Below are positions 33,198 through 41,984 of a stretch of 64,000 nucleotides of DNA, piece by piece. Under the pieces are notes generated by a model. That model had not been told where the DNA came from. It saw only the letters and a list, made by a program, of their open reading frames with translations, and did not search any database. The position numbers and the translations under genes are program-made. The stretch lies in contig NZ_CP119147.1 in assembly GCF_029167645.1 (NCBI RefSeq), forward strand, positions 4,048,501 to 4,112,500, in the 5' to 3' direction. Each line of letters begins with the position of its first letter. Position 1 is the first letter of the stretch. The DNA comes from Streptomyces sp. AM 2-1-1 (lineage in GTDB: Bacteria; Actinomycetota; Actinomycetes; Streptomycetales; Streptomycetaceae).

Positions 33198-36100
33198 GTG
33201 AGCATGAAGGCGACCGAGGGGGCCGATCCGTTCGGGACGGCACGGCTGCGGCGCGGCGTGCTCGACGCCTGGGGAGCCGGGCCCGCCCGGTTCCGCGAGG
33301 ACGCCAACGCCGAGGAGGACCTCGCCCTCGGCGGCTACCGGGACCGCCTCGTCGTCGAGCTGGCGCAGAACGCCGCCGACGCCGCCGCCCGTGCCGGGGC
33401 CACCGGCCGGCTCCGCCTCACCCTGCACCCGGGCACCCCGCAGACTCCCGCCGTGCTGGCCGCCGCCAACACCGGCGCCCCGCTCGACGCGACCGGTGTC
33501 GAATCGCTCTCCACCCTCCGCGCCTCCGCCAAGCGCGAGGGCCACGAGTCGTCGGTGGGCCGCTTCGGCGTCGGCTTCGCCGCCGTCCTCGCGGTGAGCG
33601 ACGAACCCGCCGTCCTCGGCCGCCACGGCGGAGTCCGCTGGTCCCTCGCCGAGGCCCGCGTCCTCGCCGAGGGCGCGGCCGTCGGCAGCCCCGGGCTCGG
33701 TGACGAACTCCGCCGCCGCGACGGCCACGTACCGCTGCTGCGCCTCCCGCTGCCCGCCGAGGGCACCGCGCCCGAGGGGTACGACACCGTGGTGGTGCTG
33801 CCGCTGCGCGACGGGGTCGCCGAGGACCTGGTGGAGCGGCTGCTCGCCTCCATCGACGACGCGCTCCTCCTCACCCTGCCCGGACTCGACGAGGTCGTCG
33901 TCGAAACACCCTCGGGCGTGAGGACGCTGCGGCGCTCCGCCGCGGGCCCGTACACCCACGTCGAGGACTCCGCGCACGGCACCACCCGCTGGCGGACCGT
34001 CTTCCACCACGGGCCCGTCGACCCCGCGCTCCTCGCCGACCGGCCCGTCGAGGAACGGCTGCGGCCGCACTGGTCCGTCACCTGGGCCGTCCCCGTCGAC
34101 GAGGACGGCTCGCCCCGCCGCCCCGGCACCACCCCCGTCGTGCACGCCCCGACACCCACCGACGAACCCCTCGGGGTGCCCGCCCTCCTCATCGCCTCGC
34201 TGCCGCTGGACCCCACCCGCAGGCACCCCGCGCCCGGCCCGCTCACCGACTTCCTGGTGGAGCGCGCGGCCGACGCGTACGCCGAACTCCTCGCCGACTG
34301 GCACCCCGTCTCCACCGGCACCCTCGACCTGGTGCCCGGCCCGCTCGGGCAGGGCACCGTGGACGGGGCCCTGCGCGGGGCGATCCTGGAGCGGCTGCCC
34401 CGCATCGCGTTCCTCGCGCCCGCCGTACCCGCCGACCCGGCCGCCGCCCTCGCCCCGGCCGCCGCCGACTGGGCCGACGACTGGGCGGAGCCGGAGGCCC
34501 CGGACGCCGCCCGCCGGCGGGACTCCGCCGCGCTGCGGCCCGTGGAGGCCGAGATCGTCGAGGGCGCCGGCGCCGAGACCGTGAAGGTGCTCGCCGAGGT
34601 GCTGCCGTGCCTGCTGCCCGCCGGTCTGGAGCGCCGCGCCGAGCTGCGCACCCTGGGCGTGGGCCGGGTCCCGCTGACCGAGGCGATCGACCGGCTCGCC
34701 GGTCTGGAGCGCGCACCGCACTGGTGGCGGCGGTTCTACGACAGCCTCGCCGGGGTCGACCCGGACCGCCTCTCCGGGCTGCCCGTCCCGCTGGCCGGAT
34801 CGCCCGACGCGCCCGAGGGGCAGCCGCCCCGCACCACGATCGGCCCGCGCCAGGTGCTGCTGCCGCTGCCCGACGCGCTGACCGGCCCGGTCCTGGCGCG
34901 CCTCGCCCGGCTCGGCCTGAAGGTCGCCCACCCGGACGCGGCGCACCCGCTGCTGGAGAAGCTGGGCGCACTGCCCGCCACCCCGCGTGCCGTACTGACC
35001 ACTCCCCAGGTACGAGCGGCCGTCGCGGGATCGCTCGACGCGGGGGAGATCTGGGACGAGGACGCGCTGGACGGCGACGAACTCGTGGAGACCGTCCTCA
35101 CCCTGGTGCGCGACGCCGAACTGAACCCCGGCGACGAGCCCTGGCTCGGCGCCCTCGCGCTGCTGGACGAGGACGGCGAGCCCGCACCCGCCGGGGAACT
35201 CGTCCTGCCCGGGAGCGAGTTCGCCGAGATCATGCGCGAGGGCGAACTCGCCCTCTGCGACGAGGAGCTGGCCGCACGCTGGGGCGAACAGCCCCTCACC
35301 GCCTGCGGGGTGCTCGCCACCTTCGCCCTCGTGCGGACCACCGACGTGGTGCTCGACCCGGACGAACTCGACCCCCGTGACGGCGACTTCGCCGAACCCG
35401 ACGACGCGGGCCTGCTGGACGCCGTGGACGTCTGGTGCGAGGACCTGCTCGACCAGCTGCCGGACACCCCGGTCCCGCCGGTCGCCACCGAGATCGTCGC
35501 CGTGCGCGACCTCGACCTCGTCGACGACGACGCCTGGCCGCAGGCGCTCGCCATGCTTTCCCGCCCTCCGTTCCGCGACGCCCTGACCCAGCCGGTCCGG
35601 GTGCTGCTCCCGGACGGGACGACCCGCTCGGTGCGCCCGTACACGGCGTGGTGGCTGCGCGACCACCCGGTGCTGGACGGCCGCCGCCCGGCCGGGGTCC
35701 GCGCGGAGGGCGGCGACCCGCTGCTCGCCGGTCTCTACGACGCGGTGGACGCCACCGGCTTCGACGACGCCCAGGTGCTCCGCGCCCTCGGGGTCCGCAC
35801 CACGGTGGAGGCCCTCCTCGACGAGCCGGGCGGCGCCGCCGAACTGCTGGGACGCCTCGCCGACGAGGACCGCCCGGTGACCGCCGTACAGCTGCACGCG
35901 CTCTACACCGCGCTGGCCGGTCTCGACCCCGAACAGGTCACCCTCCCCGACGACCTGCGGGCCGTCGTGGACGGCGAGGTGGAGGTGGTCGACGCGGCGG
36001 ACGCCGTCGTCGCGGACGCCCCCGACGTGCTGCCGCTCGCCGGCGGCGTGCCGCTGCTGCCGGTCGCCCCGTCGCGCGCCGCCGAGCTGGCGGAGCTGTT

Positions 36101-36422
36101 CCAGGTGCGGAGGCTCGGCGAGAGCGTCGAGGCGGAGGTGGAGAGCGAGGGCGAGGAGCGCCGGGTGCCCGAGCCGGTCCGCCTCCTGCTCGGCGACCGC
36201 ACCCCCGGTACCTACGTCGAGCACGAGGAACTCCACGCGGGCGGCGTCGCGCTGGACTGGCGCCGCGCTCCCGACGGCACGGTGCACGCCTCGACCCTGG
36301 AAGGGGTGGCCGCCGCACTCGCCTGGGCGGCGGGCCAGTGGCCCCGCCGCTTCGAGGTCGCCGCCCTGCTGGAGGACCCCTCGCGCACCGAGGAGCTGGC
36401 GCGGGACCGCTGGTTCGACTGA
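33198..36422 (+). CDS. Large sacsin-like GHKL ATPase-domain protein
   Basis: The 1,074-residue protein has an N-terminal Hsp90/sacsin-type ATP-binding fold: an N box VVELAQNAADAAARA at about 53-67, AAANTGAPLD at about 91 and a glycine-rich lid SSVGRFGVGFAAVLA at about 117-131. The remaining 900 residues are acidic, alpha/beta-rich and without recognised enzymatic motifs. Ends in ELARDRWFD. The Asn and Gly motifs indicate ATP binding; it may be a chaperone-like or signalling ATPase. Some sacsin-like proteins in other contexts are linked to phage defence, but here the setting looks like core chromosome. Start GTG 33198 (or ATG 33204) follows GCGGAG. Confidence 0.85.
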   Translation: MSMKATEGADPFGTARLRRGVLDAWGAGPARFREDANAEEDLALGGYRDRLVVELAQNAADAAARAGATGRLRLTLHPGTPQTPAVLAAANTGAPLDATGVESLSTLRASAKREGHESSVGRFGVGFAAVLAVSDEPAVLGRHGGVRWSLAEARVLAEGAAVGSPGLGDELRRRDGHVPLLRLPLPAEGTAPEGYDTVVVLPLRDGVAEDLVERLLASIDDALLLTLPGLDEVVVETPSGVRTLRRSAAGPYTHVEDSAHGTTRWRTVFHHGPVDPALLADRPVEERLRPHWSVTWAVPVDEDGSPRRPGTTPVVHAPTPTDEPLGVPALLIASLPLDPTRRHPAPGPLTDFLVERAADAYAELLADWHPVSTGTLDLVPGPLGQGTVDGALRGAILERLPRIAFLAPAVPADPAAALAPAAADWADDWAEPEAPDAARRRDSAALRPVEAEIVEGAGAETVKVLAEVLPCLLPAGLERRAELRTLGVGRVPLTEAIDRLAGLERAPHWWRRFYDSLAGVDPDRLSGLPVPLAGSPDAPEGQPPRTTIGPRQVLLPLPDALTGPVLARLARLGLKVAHPDAAHPLLEKLGALPATPRAVLTTPQVRAAVAGSLDAGEIWDEDALDGDELVETVLTLVRDAELNPGDEPWLGALALLDEDGEPAPAGELVLPGSEFAEIMREGELALCDEELAARWGEQPLTACGVLATFALVRTTDVVLDPDELDPRDGDFAEPDDAGLLDAVDVWCEDLLDQLPDTPVPPVATEIVAVRDLDLVDDDAWPQALAMLSRPPFRDALTQPVRVLLPDGTTRSVRPYTAWWLRDHPVLDGRRPAGVRAEGGDPLLAGLYDAVDATGFDDAQVLRALGVRTTVEALLDEPGGAAELLGRLADEDRPVTAVQLHALYTALAGLDPEQVTLPDDLRAVVDGEVEVVDAADAVVADAPDVLPLAGGVPLLPVAPSRAAELAELFQVRRLGESVEAEVESEGEERRVPEPVRLLLGDRTPGTYVEHEELHAGGVALDWRRAPDGTVHASTLEGVAAALAWAAGQWPRRFEVAALLEDPSRTEELARDRWFD

Positions 36423-36474
36423 GCCGCGGCGACCGGGGCCGCCGCTCACCCGCCGCTCACCCGGCTTACCCGGC

Positions 36475-38919
36475 TCACGCGCCGAAGCGGCGGCCCACCA
36501 GGCGCCAGACGTACTCCAGCAGCACCGAAGCCGCAGCGGCGACGGCGACCGCCGCCCACGGCATGGTGGTGCCCACCAGCCTGAGCGCGAAGAAGTGCTG
36601 GAGCCACGGCACCGCGAGCACGATCAGGAACGCCACGCCCATCGAGGCGACCAGCAGGATCCGCCACCAGGTGTACGGCCGGGCGATGATCGCGAGCACC
36701 CACATCGACACCAGGAACAGGGTCAGCGTTGCCGCGCTGGTCTCCGCGTCGAGCGCCCCGGCACCGGAGTAGTGGTTCCCCGCGAGCCTGTACGTGAGGA
36801 AGGTCGCCGCGCCCGCGATGAGCCCGGACGGGATCGCGTACCGCATCACCCGGCGGACGAAGTGCGGCTGGGCCCGCTCCTTGTTCGGCGCGAGCGCCAG
36901 GAAGAACGCGGGGACGCCGATCGTCAGGGTGGAGAGCAGCGTCAGGTGCCGGGGGAGGAACGGGTACTCCACCTGGAAGCAGACCACCAGGATCGCCAGC
37001 AGGACCGAGTAGACGGTCTTCGTGAGGAAGAGGGTCGCGACCCGGGTGATGTTGCCGATCACCCGGCGGCCCTCGGCGACCACCGACGGCAGGGTGGCGA
37101 AGCTGTTGTCCAGCAGGACGATCTGCGCCACCGCCCGGGTCGCCTCCGACCCCGAGCCCATCGAGACGCCGATGTCCGCGTCCTTCAGGGCGAGCACGTC
37201 GTTGACGCCGTCGCCGGTCATCGCGACGGTGTGGCCGCGCGACTGGAGGGCGGCGACCATGTTCCGCTTCTGCTGCGGGGTGACCCGGCCGAAGACCGTG
37301 TTCTCCTCCACCGCGGTCGCCATCGCGTCCCGCTCGGCCGGCAGCCGGCGGGCGTCCAGGGTGTGCTCGGCGCCCGCCAGACCGAGCTTTCCGGCCACTG
37401 CCCCGACCGAGACGGCGTTGTCCCCGGAGATCACCTTCGCGGCGACCCGCTGGTCCGCGAAGTAGCGCAGCGTCTCCCCGGCGTCCGGCCGCAGCCGCTG
37501 GTCCAGGACGACCAGCGCGGTGGGTACGGACCCGGCGGCGGCGTCCGGTCCGTCCAGGGCGCCCTTCGCCCGGGAGAGCAGCAGGACACGCAGCCCCTGT
37601 TCGTTCAGGTCCTCGATCGAGGCCAGCTCGGGGTCGCCGTCCGGGAGCAGCACGTCGGGCGCGCCCAGCAGCCAGACGGAGTCGGTGCCGGTGCTGCCGG
37701 TGCCGTCCCGGGGGTCCTCCTCCCGGAAGGCGGCGCCGCTGTACTTGCGGGCCGAGGAGAACGGCAGGGTGTCCGTGGTCCGCCAGCCGCCGGGGTCGGG
37801 GAAGGCGTCCACGATGGCCCGGAGGCTCGCGTTCGGCCGGGGGTCCGAGCCGCCGAGGGCGCCGAGCACCCGGGAGACGTACGCCTCGTCGGCGGAGCCC
37901 AGCGGCCGCACCTCGGTGACGTCCATGCCGCCCTCGGTGAGGGTGCCGGTCTTGTCGAGGCAGACCACGTCGACCCGGGCCAGGCCCTCGATGGCGGGCA
38001 GTTCCTGCACGAGGCACTGCTTGCGGCCGAGGCGGATGACGCCGATCGCGAAGGCGACGGAGGTCAGCAGCACCAGCCCTTCGGGGATCATCGGCACGAT
38101 GCCGCCGGCCGCACGGGCGACGGAGTCCTTGAAGTCGTTCTCCTTGACCACCAGCTGGCTGATGACGAGGCCGACCGCGGTCGGGACCATCATCCAGGTC
38201 ACGTACTTCAGGATCGTGGAGATGCCGCTGCGCAGTTCGGACTCGACGAGGGTGAAGCGGGACGCCTCCTCCGCCAGCTGGACCGCGTACGCCTCGCGTC
38301 CGACCTTCGTCGCGGTGAACGCGCCGCCGCCCGCGACGACGAAGCTGCCCGACATCACGGGGTCCCCGGCGCGCTTGATCACGGGGTCGGCCTCGCCGGT
38401 GAGGAGGGATTCGTCGATCTCCAGGTTGTCGGCCTCGCCGAGGGTGCCGTCCACCACGACCTTGTCGCCGGGGCCCAGCTCGATGAGGTCGCCGAGGACG
38501 ATCGCGGAGACGGAGATCTCGGCGGCCGTCCCGTCGCGCCGCACGGTGGGTTTCGCCTCGCCGATGACGGCGAGCCCGTCCAGGGTCTTCTTGGCCCGCC
38601 ACTCCTGGACGATGCCGATGCCGGTGTTGGCGATGATCACGAAGCCGAAGAGGCTGTCCTGGATCGGCGCGACGGCCAGCATGATCACCCAGAGCACGCC
38701 GATGATCAGGTTGAAACGGGTGAGGACGTTGGCGCGGACGATCTCGGTGACCGAGCGCGAGGAGCGGACGGGTACGTCGTTGACCTCGCCCCGCGCGACC
38801 CGCTCCGCCACCTCGGCGGTGGACAGCCCGCGCGGATCGTACGCCGGGGGCCCGGCACCTTCGGAGAGGGAGCGGCCGGGGGTCTGCTCCCCGGAGGAGT
38901 CGATTGCCCGCTGCGTCAT
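36475..38919 (-). CDS. P-type cation-transporting ATPase (CtpE-like)
   Basis: An 814-residue P-type ATPase. The phosphorylated Asp322 lies in DKTGTLTEG; the actuator motif LLTGEADPV is at about 172, the metal-site helix PMIPEGL at about 276-282 and the hinge TGDGVNDVLALKDADIG in the C-terminal third. There are eight to ten helices and no N-terminal heavy-metal domain or CPC motif, so it is not a copper/zinc pump. It resembles mycobacterial CtpE, linked to Ca2+. Transcribed after the DUF2530 gene with 84 nt between. The ATG before TQRAIDSS has no nearby alternative of equal quality. Confidence 0.9.
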   Translation of the reverse strand: MTQRAIDSSGEQTPGRSLSEGAGPPAYDPRGLSTAEVAERVARGEVNDVPVRSSRSVTEIVRANVLTRFNLIIGVLWVIMLAVAPIQDSLFGFVIIANTGIGIVQEWRAKKTLDGLAVIGEAKPTVRRDGTAAEISVSAIVLGDLIELGPGDKVVVDGTLGEADNLEIDESLLTGEADPVIKRAGDPVMSGSFVVAGGGAFTATKVGREAYAVQLAEEASRFTLVESELRSGISTILKYVTWMMVPTAVGLVISQLVVKENDFKDSVARAAGGIVPMIPEGLVLLTSVAFAIGVIRLGRKQCLVQELPAIEGLARVDVVCLDKTGTLTEGGMDVTEVRPLGSADEAYVSRVLGALGGSDPRPNASLRAIVDAFPDPGGWRTTDTLPFSSARKYSGAAFREEDPRDGTGSTGTDSVWLLGAPDVLLPDGDPELASIEDLNEQGLRVLLLSRAKGALDGPDAAAGSVPTALVVLDQRLRPDAGETLRYFADQRVAAKVISGDNAVSVGAVAGKLGLAGAEHTLDARRLPAERDAMATAVEENTVFGRVTPQQKRNMVAALQSRGHTVAMTGDGVNDVLALKDADIGVSMGSGSEATRAVAQIVLLDNSFATLPSVVAEGRRVIGNITRVATLFLTKTVYSVLLAILVVCFQVEYPFLPRHLTLLSTLTIGVPAFFLALAPNKERAQPHFVRRVMRYAIPSGLIAGAATFLTYRLAGNHYSGAGALDAETSAATLTLFLVSMWVLAIIARPYTWWRILLVASMGVAFLIVLAVPWLQHFFALRLVGTTMPWAAVAVAAAASVLLEYVWRLVGRRFGA

Positions 38920-39003
38920 GGTTCAGACGGTACGGGCGGAACGCCGGGTCAGCCCGGCGAGGCGGGGCCGGCCGGGGCTGGGGGAGAGAGACGGACGGAG
39001 GGG

Positions 39004-39312
39004 TCAGCCCGCCGTGCCGGACGCCCCCGGGCCGCCGTCGCGCGCCGCGGAGGCGTCGGCCTCGCGGGCGGCGGCGTGCCGCTCGATGGCCGCGTCCCGG
39101 CCGCGTACGTACCAGAGGCCGATCAGGCCGAGTCCGGCACCGGCGAGGCAGGTCCACACCCACCAGAGGTGGCCGTGGTCGTCGAACCAGCCGTAGAACG
39201 GGAGCTGGACGAGGAAGAGGACGAACCAGAGGATCGTGCCACCGGCGACGGTGGCGACGACGGGGCCCTCCAGGGGCTCGGGCGCGTCGTGCTTCGGTGT
39301 CCACTTCTCCAT
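39004..39312 (-). CDS. DUF2530 family small membrane protein
   Basis: A 102-residue protein with two helices (VVATVAGGTILWFVLFLVQLPF at about 18-40 and LWWVWTCLAGAGLGLIGLWYVRG at about 48-70) and an Ala-rich polar tail. This matches DUF2530 of actinobacteria, function unknown. It starts METKW-like (MEKWTPKHDAPEPLEGP). It is upstream of the P-type ATPase on the same strand and may be co-transcribed with it. Confidence 0.85.
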   Translation of the reverse strand: MEKWTPKHDAPEPLEGPVVATVAGGTILWFVLFLVQLPFYGWFDDHGHLWWVWTCLAGAGLGLIGLWYVRGRDAAIERHAAAREADASAARDGGPGASGTAG

Positions 39313-39618
39313 GGCCCCAGTCTAGGTGCCGCCCGTCCGGACCAGGTGCCGCCCGTCCCGGGCCCCTTTTTGACGGGTCGAGCCGGGTCGACCCGGGCCG
39401 AGCCGCCGGTGAGGACCGCGTGCACAAGGACGTACCGGCCATGTGCCCCTTGGGTCTACGCGCGGAGATAGCGATCTTCGCCTTATGTATTCATACTTAA
39501 TCCGTTCGGGAATGGCGCGAATTATTCGTGTAAAAGTCCAAAGACGGTCACCTTTCCCCCTACTTCCCCCTTGGTCCAGGGCCCGCTCCAGGGCTCCTCC
39601 GTACGTCTGAGGTCATAC
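39313..39618. promoter_or_regulatory. AT-rich divergent promoter region (DUF2530 / purine permease)
   Basis: A stretch of 306 nt contains an unusually A+T-rich core at about 39475-39545, with TTATGTATTCATACTTAATC and GCGAATTATTCGTG. That core is the most A+T-rich block in the window and includes the imperfect palindrome CGAATTATTCG. It is probably the NCS2 promoter and operator zone. No specific regulator can be named. Confidence 0.5.
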
Positions 39619-41058
39619 ATGTCCCGCTCGGCCCCCGCAGAGGTCGCTCCCCACCCCCCGCACGGCGGGCTCGACCGGTTCTTCAAGATCTCCGAGCGCG
39701 GCTCCACGGTCGCCCGTGAGGTCCGCGGCGGATTCGCCACCTTCTTCGCGATGGCGTACATCATCGTCCTCAACCCGATCATCCTCGGCAGCGCCAAGGA
39801 CATGTACGGGCACCAGCTCGACGGCGGCCAGCTGGTCACCGCCACCGTGCTCAGCGCGGCCTTCACCACGCTGCTGATGGGCGTCATCGGCAACGTGCCG
39901 ATCGCGCTCGCCGCCGGTCTCGGCGTGAACACCGTCGTCGCCCTGCAGCTCGCCCCGCGCATGAGCTGGGCGGACGCGATGGGCATGGTCGTCCTCGCGG
40001 GCATCGTGGTGATGCTGCTGGTCGCGACCGGGCTCCGGGAACGCGTGATGAACGCGGTGCCGACCTCGCTCCGCAAGGGCATCTCGATGGGCATCGGACT
40101 CTTCGTCCTGCTCGTCGGCCTGGTCGACTCCGGCTTCGTCTCCCGCATCCCGGACCTCGCGCAGACCACCGTCCCGCTCCAGCTCGGCTCCGACGGTCAC
40201 CTCAACGGCTGGCCGGTCCTCATCTTCGTGCTGGGCGTGCTGCTCACCCTGGGGCTCATCGTCCGCAAGGTGCCGGGCGCCATCCTGATCTCCATCGTCG
40301 CCATGACGGTCCTCGCGCTGATCGTCGACGCGGTCGCCGACCTGCCGGCCGGTTCCTGGGGCCTCACCGTCCCCGAGTGGCCGGGCAACCCGGTCGCCTC
40401 GCCCGACTTCGGGCTGCTCGGCGACTTCAGCCTCTTCGGCGGATTCTCCAAGGTCGGCGTGCTCACCGGCATCCTCTTCGTCTTCACCGTGCTGCTGTCC
40501 TGCTTCTTCGACGCGATGGGCACCATCCTCGGCGTCGGCGACGAGGCGAAGCTGACCGACGAGGACGGCAACTTCCCCGGCATCAACAAGGTGCTCTTCG
40601 TCGACGGGATCGCGGTCGCCGCCGGCGGCGCGACCTCCTCCTCGGCATCCACCTGCTTCGTGGAGTCCACCGCGGGCGTCGGCGAGGGAGCCAGGACCGG
40701 CCTGGCGAGCGTGGTCAGCGGCCTGCTCTTCACGGTGGCGCTGTTCCTGACGCCGCTGGCGACCATGGTCCCCTCGCAGGCGGCCACCCCCGCGCTGGTG
40801 GCGGTCGGCTTCCTGATCGTGTCGAGCTCGGTCCGGGGAGTCGACTGGAGCGACTTCACCCTCGCCATCCCGGCGTTCCTCGCCATGGTGATGATGCCGT
40901 TCACCTACTCGATCACCAACGGCATCGGGATCGGCTTCGTCGCGTTCAGCGCGATGCGGCTGGCGGCCGGCCGCGGCCGTGAGGTGCCGGTGGCGATGTA
41001 CGTGGTGTCGGCCGTCTTCGTCTTCTATTACGCGATGCCGGCCCTCGGCCTCACGTGA
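39619..41058 (+). CDS. NCS2/AzgA-family purine permease
   Basis: A 479-residue nucleobase transporter of the AzgA branch (adenine/guanine/hypoxanthine). Family motifs are GGFATFFAMAYIIVLNP at about 36-52, GLGVNTVVALQL at about 97, CFFDAMGTILGVGDEAKL at about 295 and SSSASTCFVESTAGVGEGART at about 338-358. About 14 helices. It supplies purines for salvage. ATG 39619 is used because the conserved LDRFFKISERGSTV follows within 20 residues. Located downstream of an A+T-rich control region; a short RHH gene converges from the right. Confidence 0.92.
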   Translation: MSRSAPAEVAPHPPHGGLDRFFKISERGSTVAREVRGGFATFFAMAYIIVLNPIILGSAKDMYGHQLDGGQLVTATVLSAAFTTLLMGVIGNVPIALAAGLGVNTVVALQLAPRMSWADAMGMVVLAGIVVMLLVATGLRERVMNAVPTSLRKGISMGIGLFVLLVGLVDSGFVSRIPDLAQTTVPLQLGSDGHLNGWPVLIFVLGVLLTLGLIVRKVPGAILISIVAMTVLALIVDAVADLPAGSWGLTVPEWPGNPVASPDFGLLGDFSLFGGFSKVGVLTGILFVFTVLLSCFFDAMGTILGVGDEAKLTDEDGNFPGINKVLFVDGIAVAAGGATSSSASTCFVESTAGVGEGARTGLASVVSGLLFTVALFLTPLATMVPSQAATPALVAVGFLIVSSSVRGVDWSDFTLAIPAFLAMVMMPFTYSITNGIGIGFVAFSAMRLAAGRGREVPVAMYVVSAVFVFYYAMPALGLT

Positions 41059-41098
41059 TCCCGGCCGGCGACCGGATCGCGCGCCCCGGTGGCCCGGG

Positions 41099-41311
41099 TC
41101 AGGTGATCCGGTCCGCCGGGCCCGGCTGGGCCTGCGGCCCGTAGAACTTCTCCGTCTCGTCGACCGCCGACTGGAAGCGCTCGTCGAAGTCGTCGCGAAT
41201 GAGCGTCCGGACCACATAGTCCTGGACGCTCATTCCGCGTTTCGCGGCATGCTCCCGGAGCCGGTCGAGCAGCTCGCCGTCGATCCTGAGGCTGAGTACG
41301 GTCGATCCCAT
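41099..41311 (-). CDS. Ribbon-helix-helix (CopG/Arc-like) protein
   Basis: The 70-residue protein has an RHH fold: strand VLSLRIDGELLDRLREHA, then helix 2 KRGMSVQDYVVRTLIRDDF, and an acidic tail. It may be a DNA-binding regulator or an antitoxin-type protein. No toxin gene is adjacent. ATG 41311 gives MGST. It is divergent from marR with 132 nt of shared intergenic DNA containing the MarR operator. Confidence 0.82.
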   Translation of the reverse strand: MGSTVLSLRIDGELLDRLREHAAKRGMSVQDYVVRTLIRDDFDERFQSAVDETEKFYGPQAQPGPADRIT

Positions 41312-41407
41312 GCCAAGCAGGGTCGCCGCCCCGGCGCGCTTCCGGGGTGACTTTCCGCCTCCGACTCACTCGTTCGGGTGAGGAGTTTCTCGCGCGTACC
41401 ACCGATT

Positions 41408-41443
41408 GGTCCTTAGCAAAAGTAATGAGTTATGCTAAGGACC
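41408..41443. promoter_or_regulatory. MarR operator: 11-bp inverted repeat overlapping the marR promoter and start
   Basis: GGTCCTTAGCA (41408-41418) and TGCTAAGGACC (41433-41443) are perfect complements separated by 14 nt. The right arm abuts ATG 41444. TATGCT (41431-41436) is a good -10 seven nucleotides before the ATG, with TTGGTC as a -35 at 19-bp spacing. Binding would occlude the promoter. Confidence 0.82.
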
Positions 41444-41884
41444 ATGCCTGACCTGATCCACGACGGCGACAGTGCCGCCGCCGTGAGCTCCCTCCGCTCC
41501 GCCGTGATGCTGCTCGGCCGACGCCTCAAGCACCAGCGCGTCGACGAGTCGCTGAGCCCCACCGAGATGTCGGTGCTCGGCACCCTCGCCCGATGCGGTT
41601 CGGCCACCCCCGGTGAGCTGGCCCGCAAGGAGCACGTCCAGCCGCCGTCGATGACCCGCATCGTCGCGCTGCTGGAGGCCAAGGGACTGGTCAGTCTCGA
41701 ACCGCACCCCGATGACCGTCGTCAGAAGAAGGTCAGCCAGACCGAGCGGGCCGAGGCCATGCTCAGCGAGAGCCGCACCAAGCGGAATGCCTGGCTGGCC
41801 GGACTCGCCGAGGGTCTGGACGAGGACGAGTGGGAGAAGCTCAGGGTCGCCGCACCCGTGCTCGAGAAGCTCGCCCACCTGTGA
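41444..41884 (+). CDS. MarR family transcriptional regulator
   Basis: The 146-residue MarR dimer-type repressor has a winged helix (about 40-95): MSVLGTLARCGSATPGELAR, then QPPSMTRIVALLEAKGLVSL and the wing PHPDDRRQKKV. ATG 41444 is preferred to ATG 41432: it follows a -10 box by 7 nt, suggesting leaderless mRNA, and keeps the operator outside the coding sequence. It is followed by an MFS exporter gene, probably its regulatory target and likely co-transcribed (100 nt gap). Ligand unknown. Confidence 0.92.
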   Translation: MPDLIHDGDSAAAVSSLRSAVMLLGRRLKHQRVDESLSPTEMSVLGTLARCGSATPGELARKEHVQPPSMTRIVALLEAKGLVSLEPHPDDRRQKKVSQTERAEAMLSESRTKRNAWLAGLAEGLDEDEWEKLRVAAPVLEKLAHL

Positions 41885-41984
41885 CGCCCCGGGCCCGCCG
41901 GACCACGACCGCCGTGCCCGTACCCGCCGTCACCGCTCCCTCGTCACCTGCCAGCACATCCCCACGCCGAGGAGGCGAACCCTT

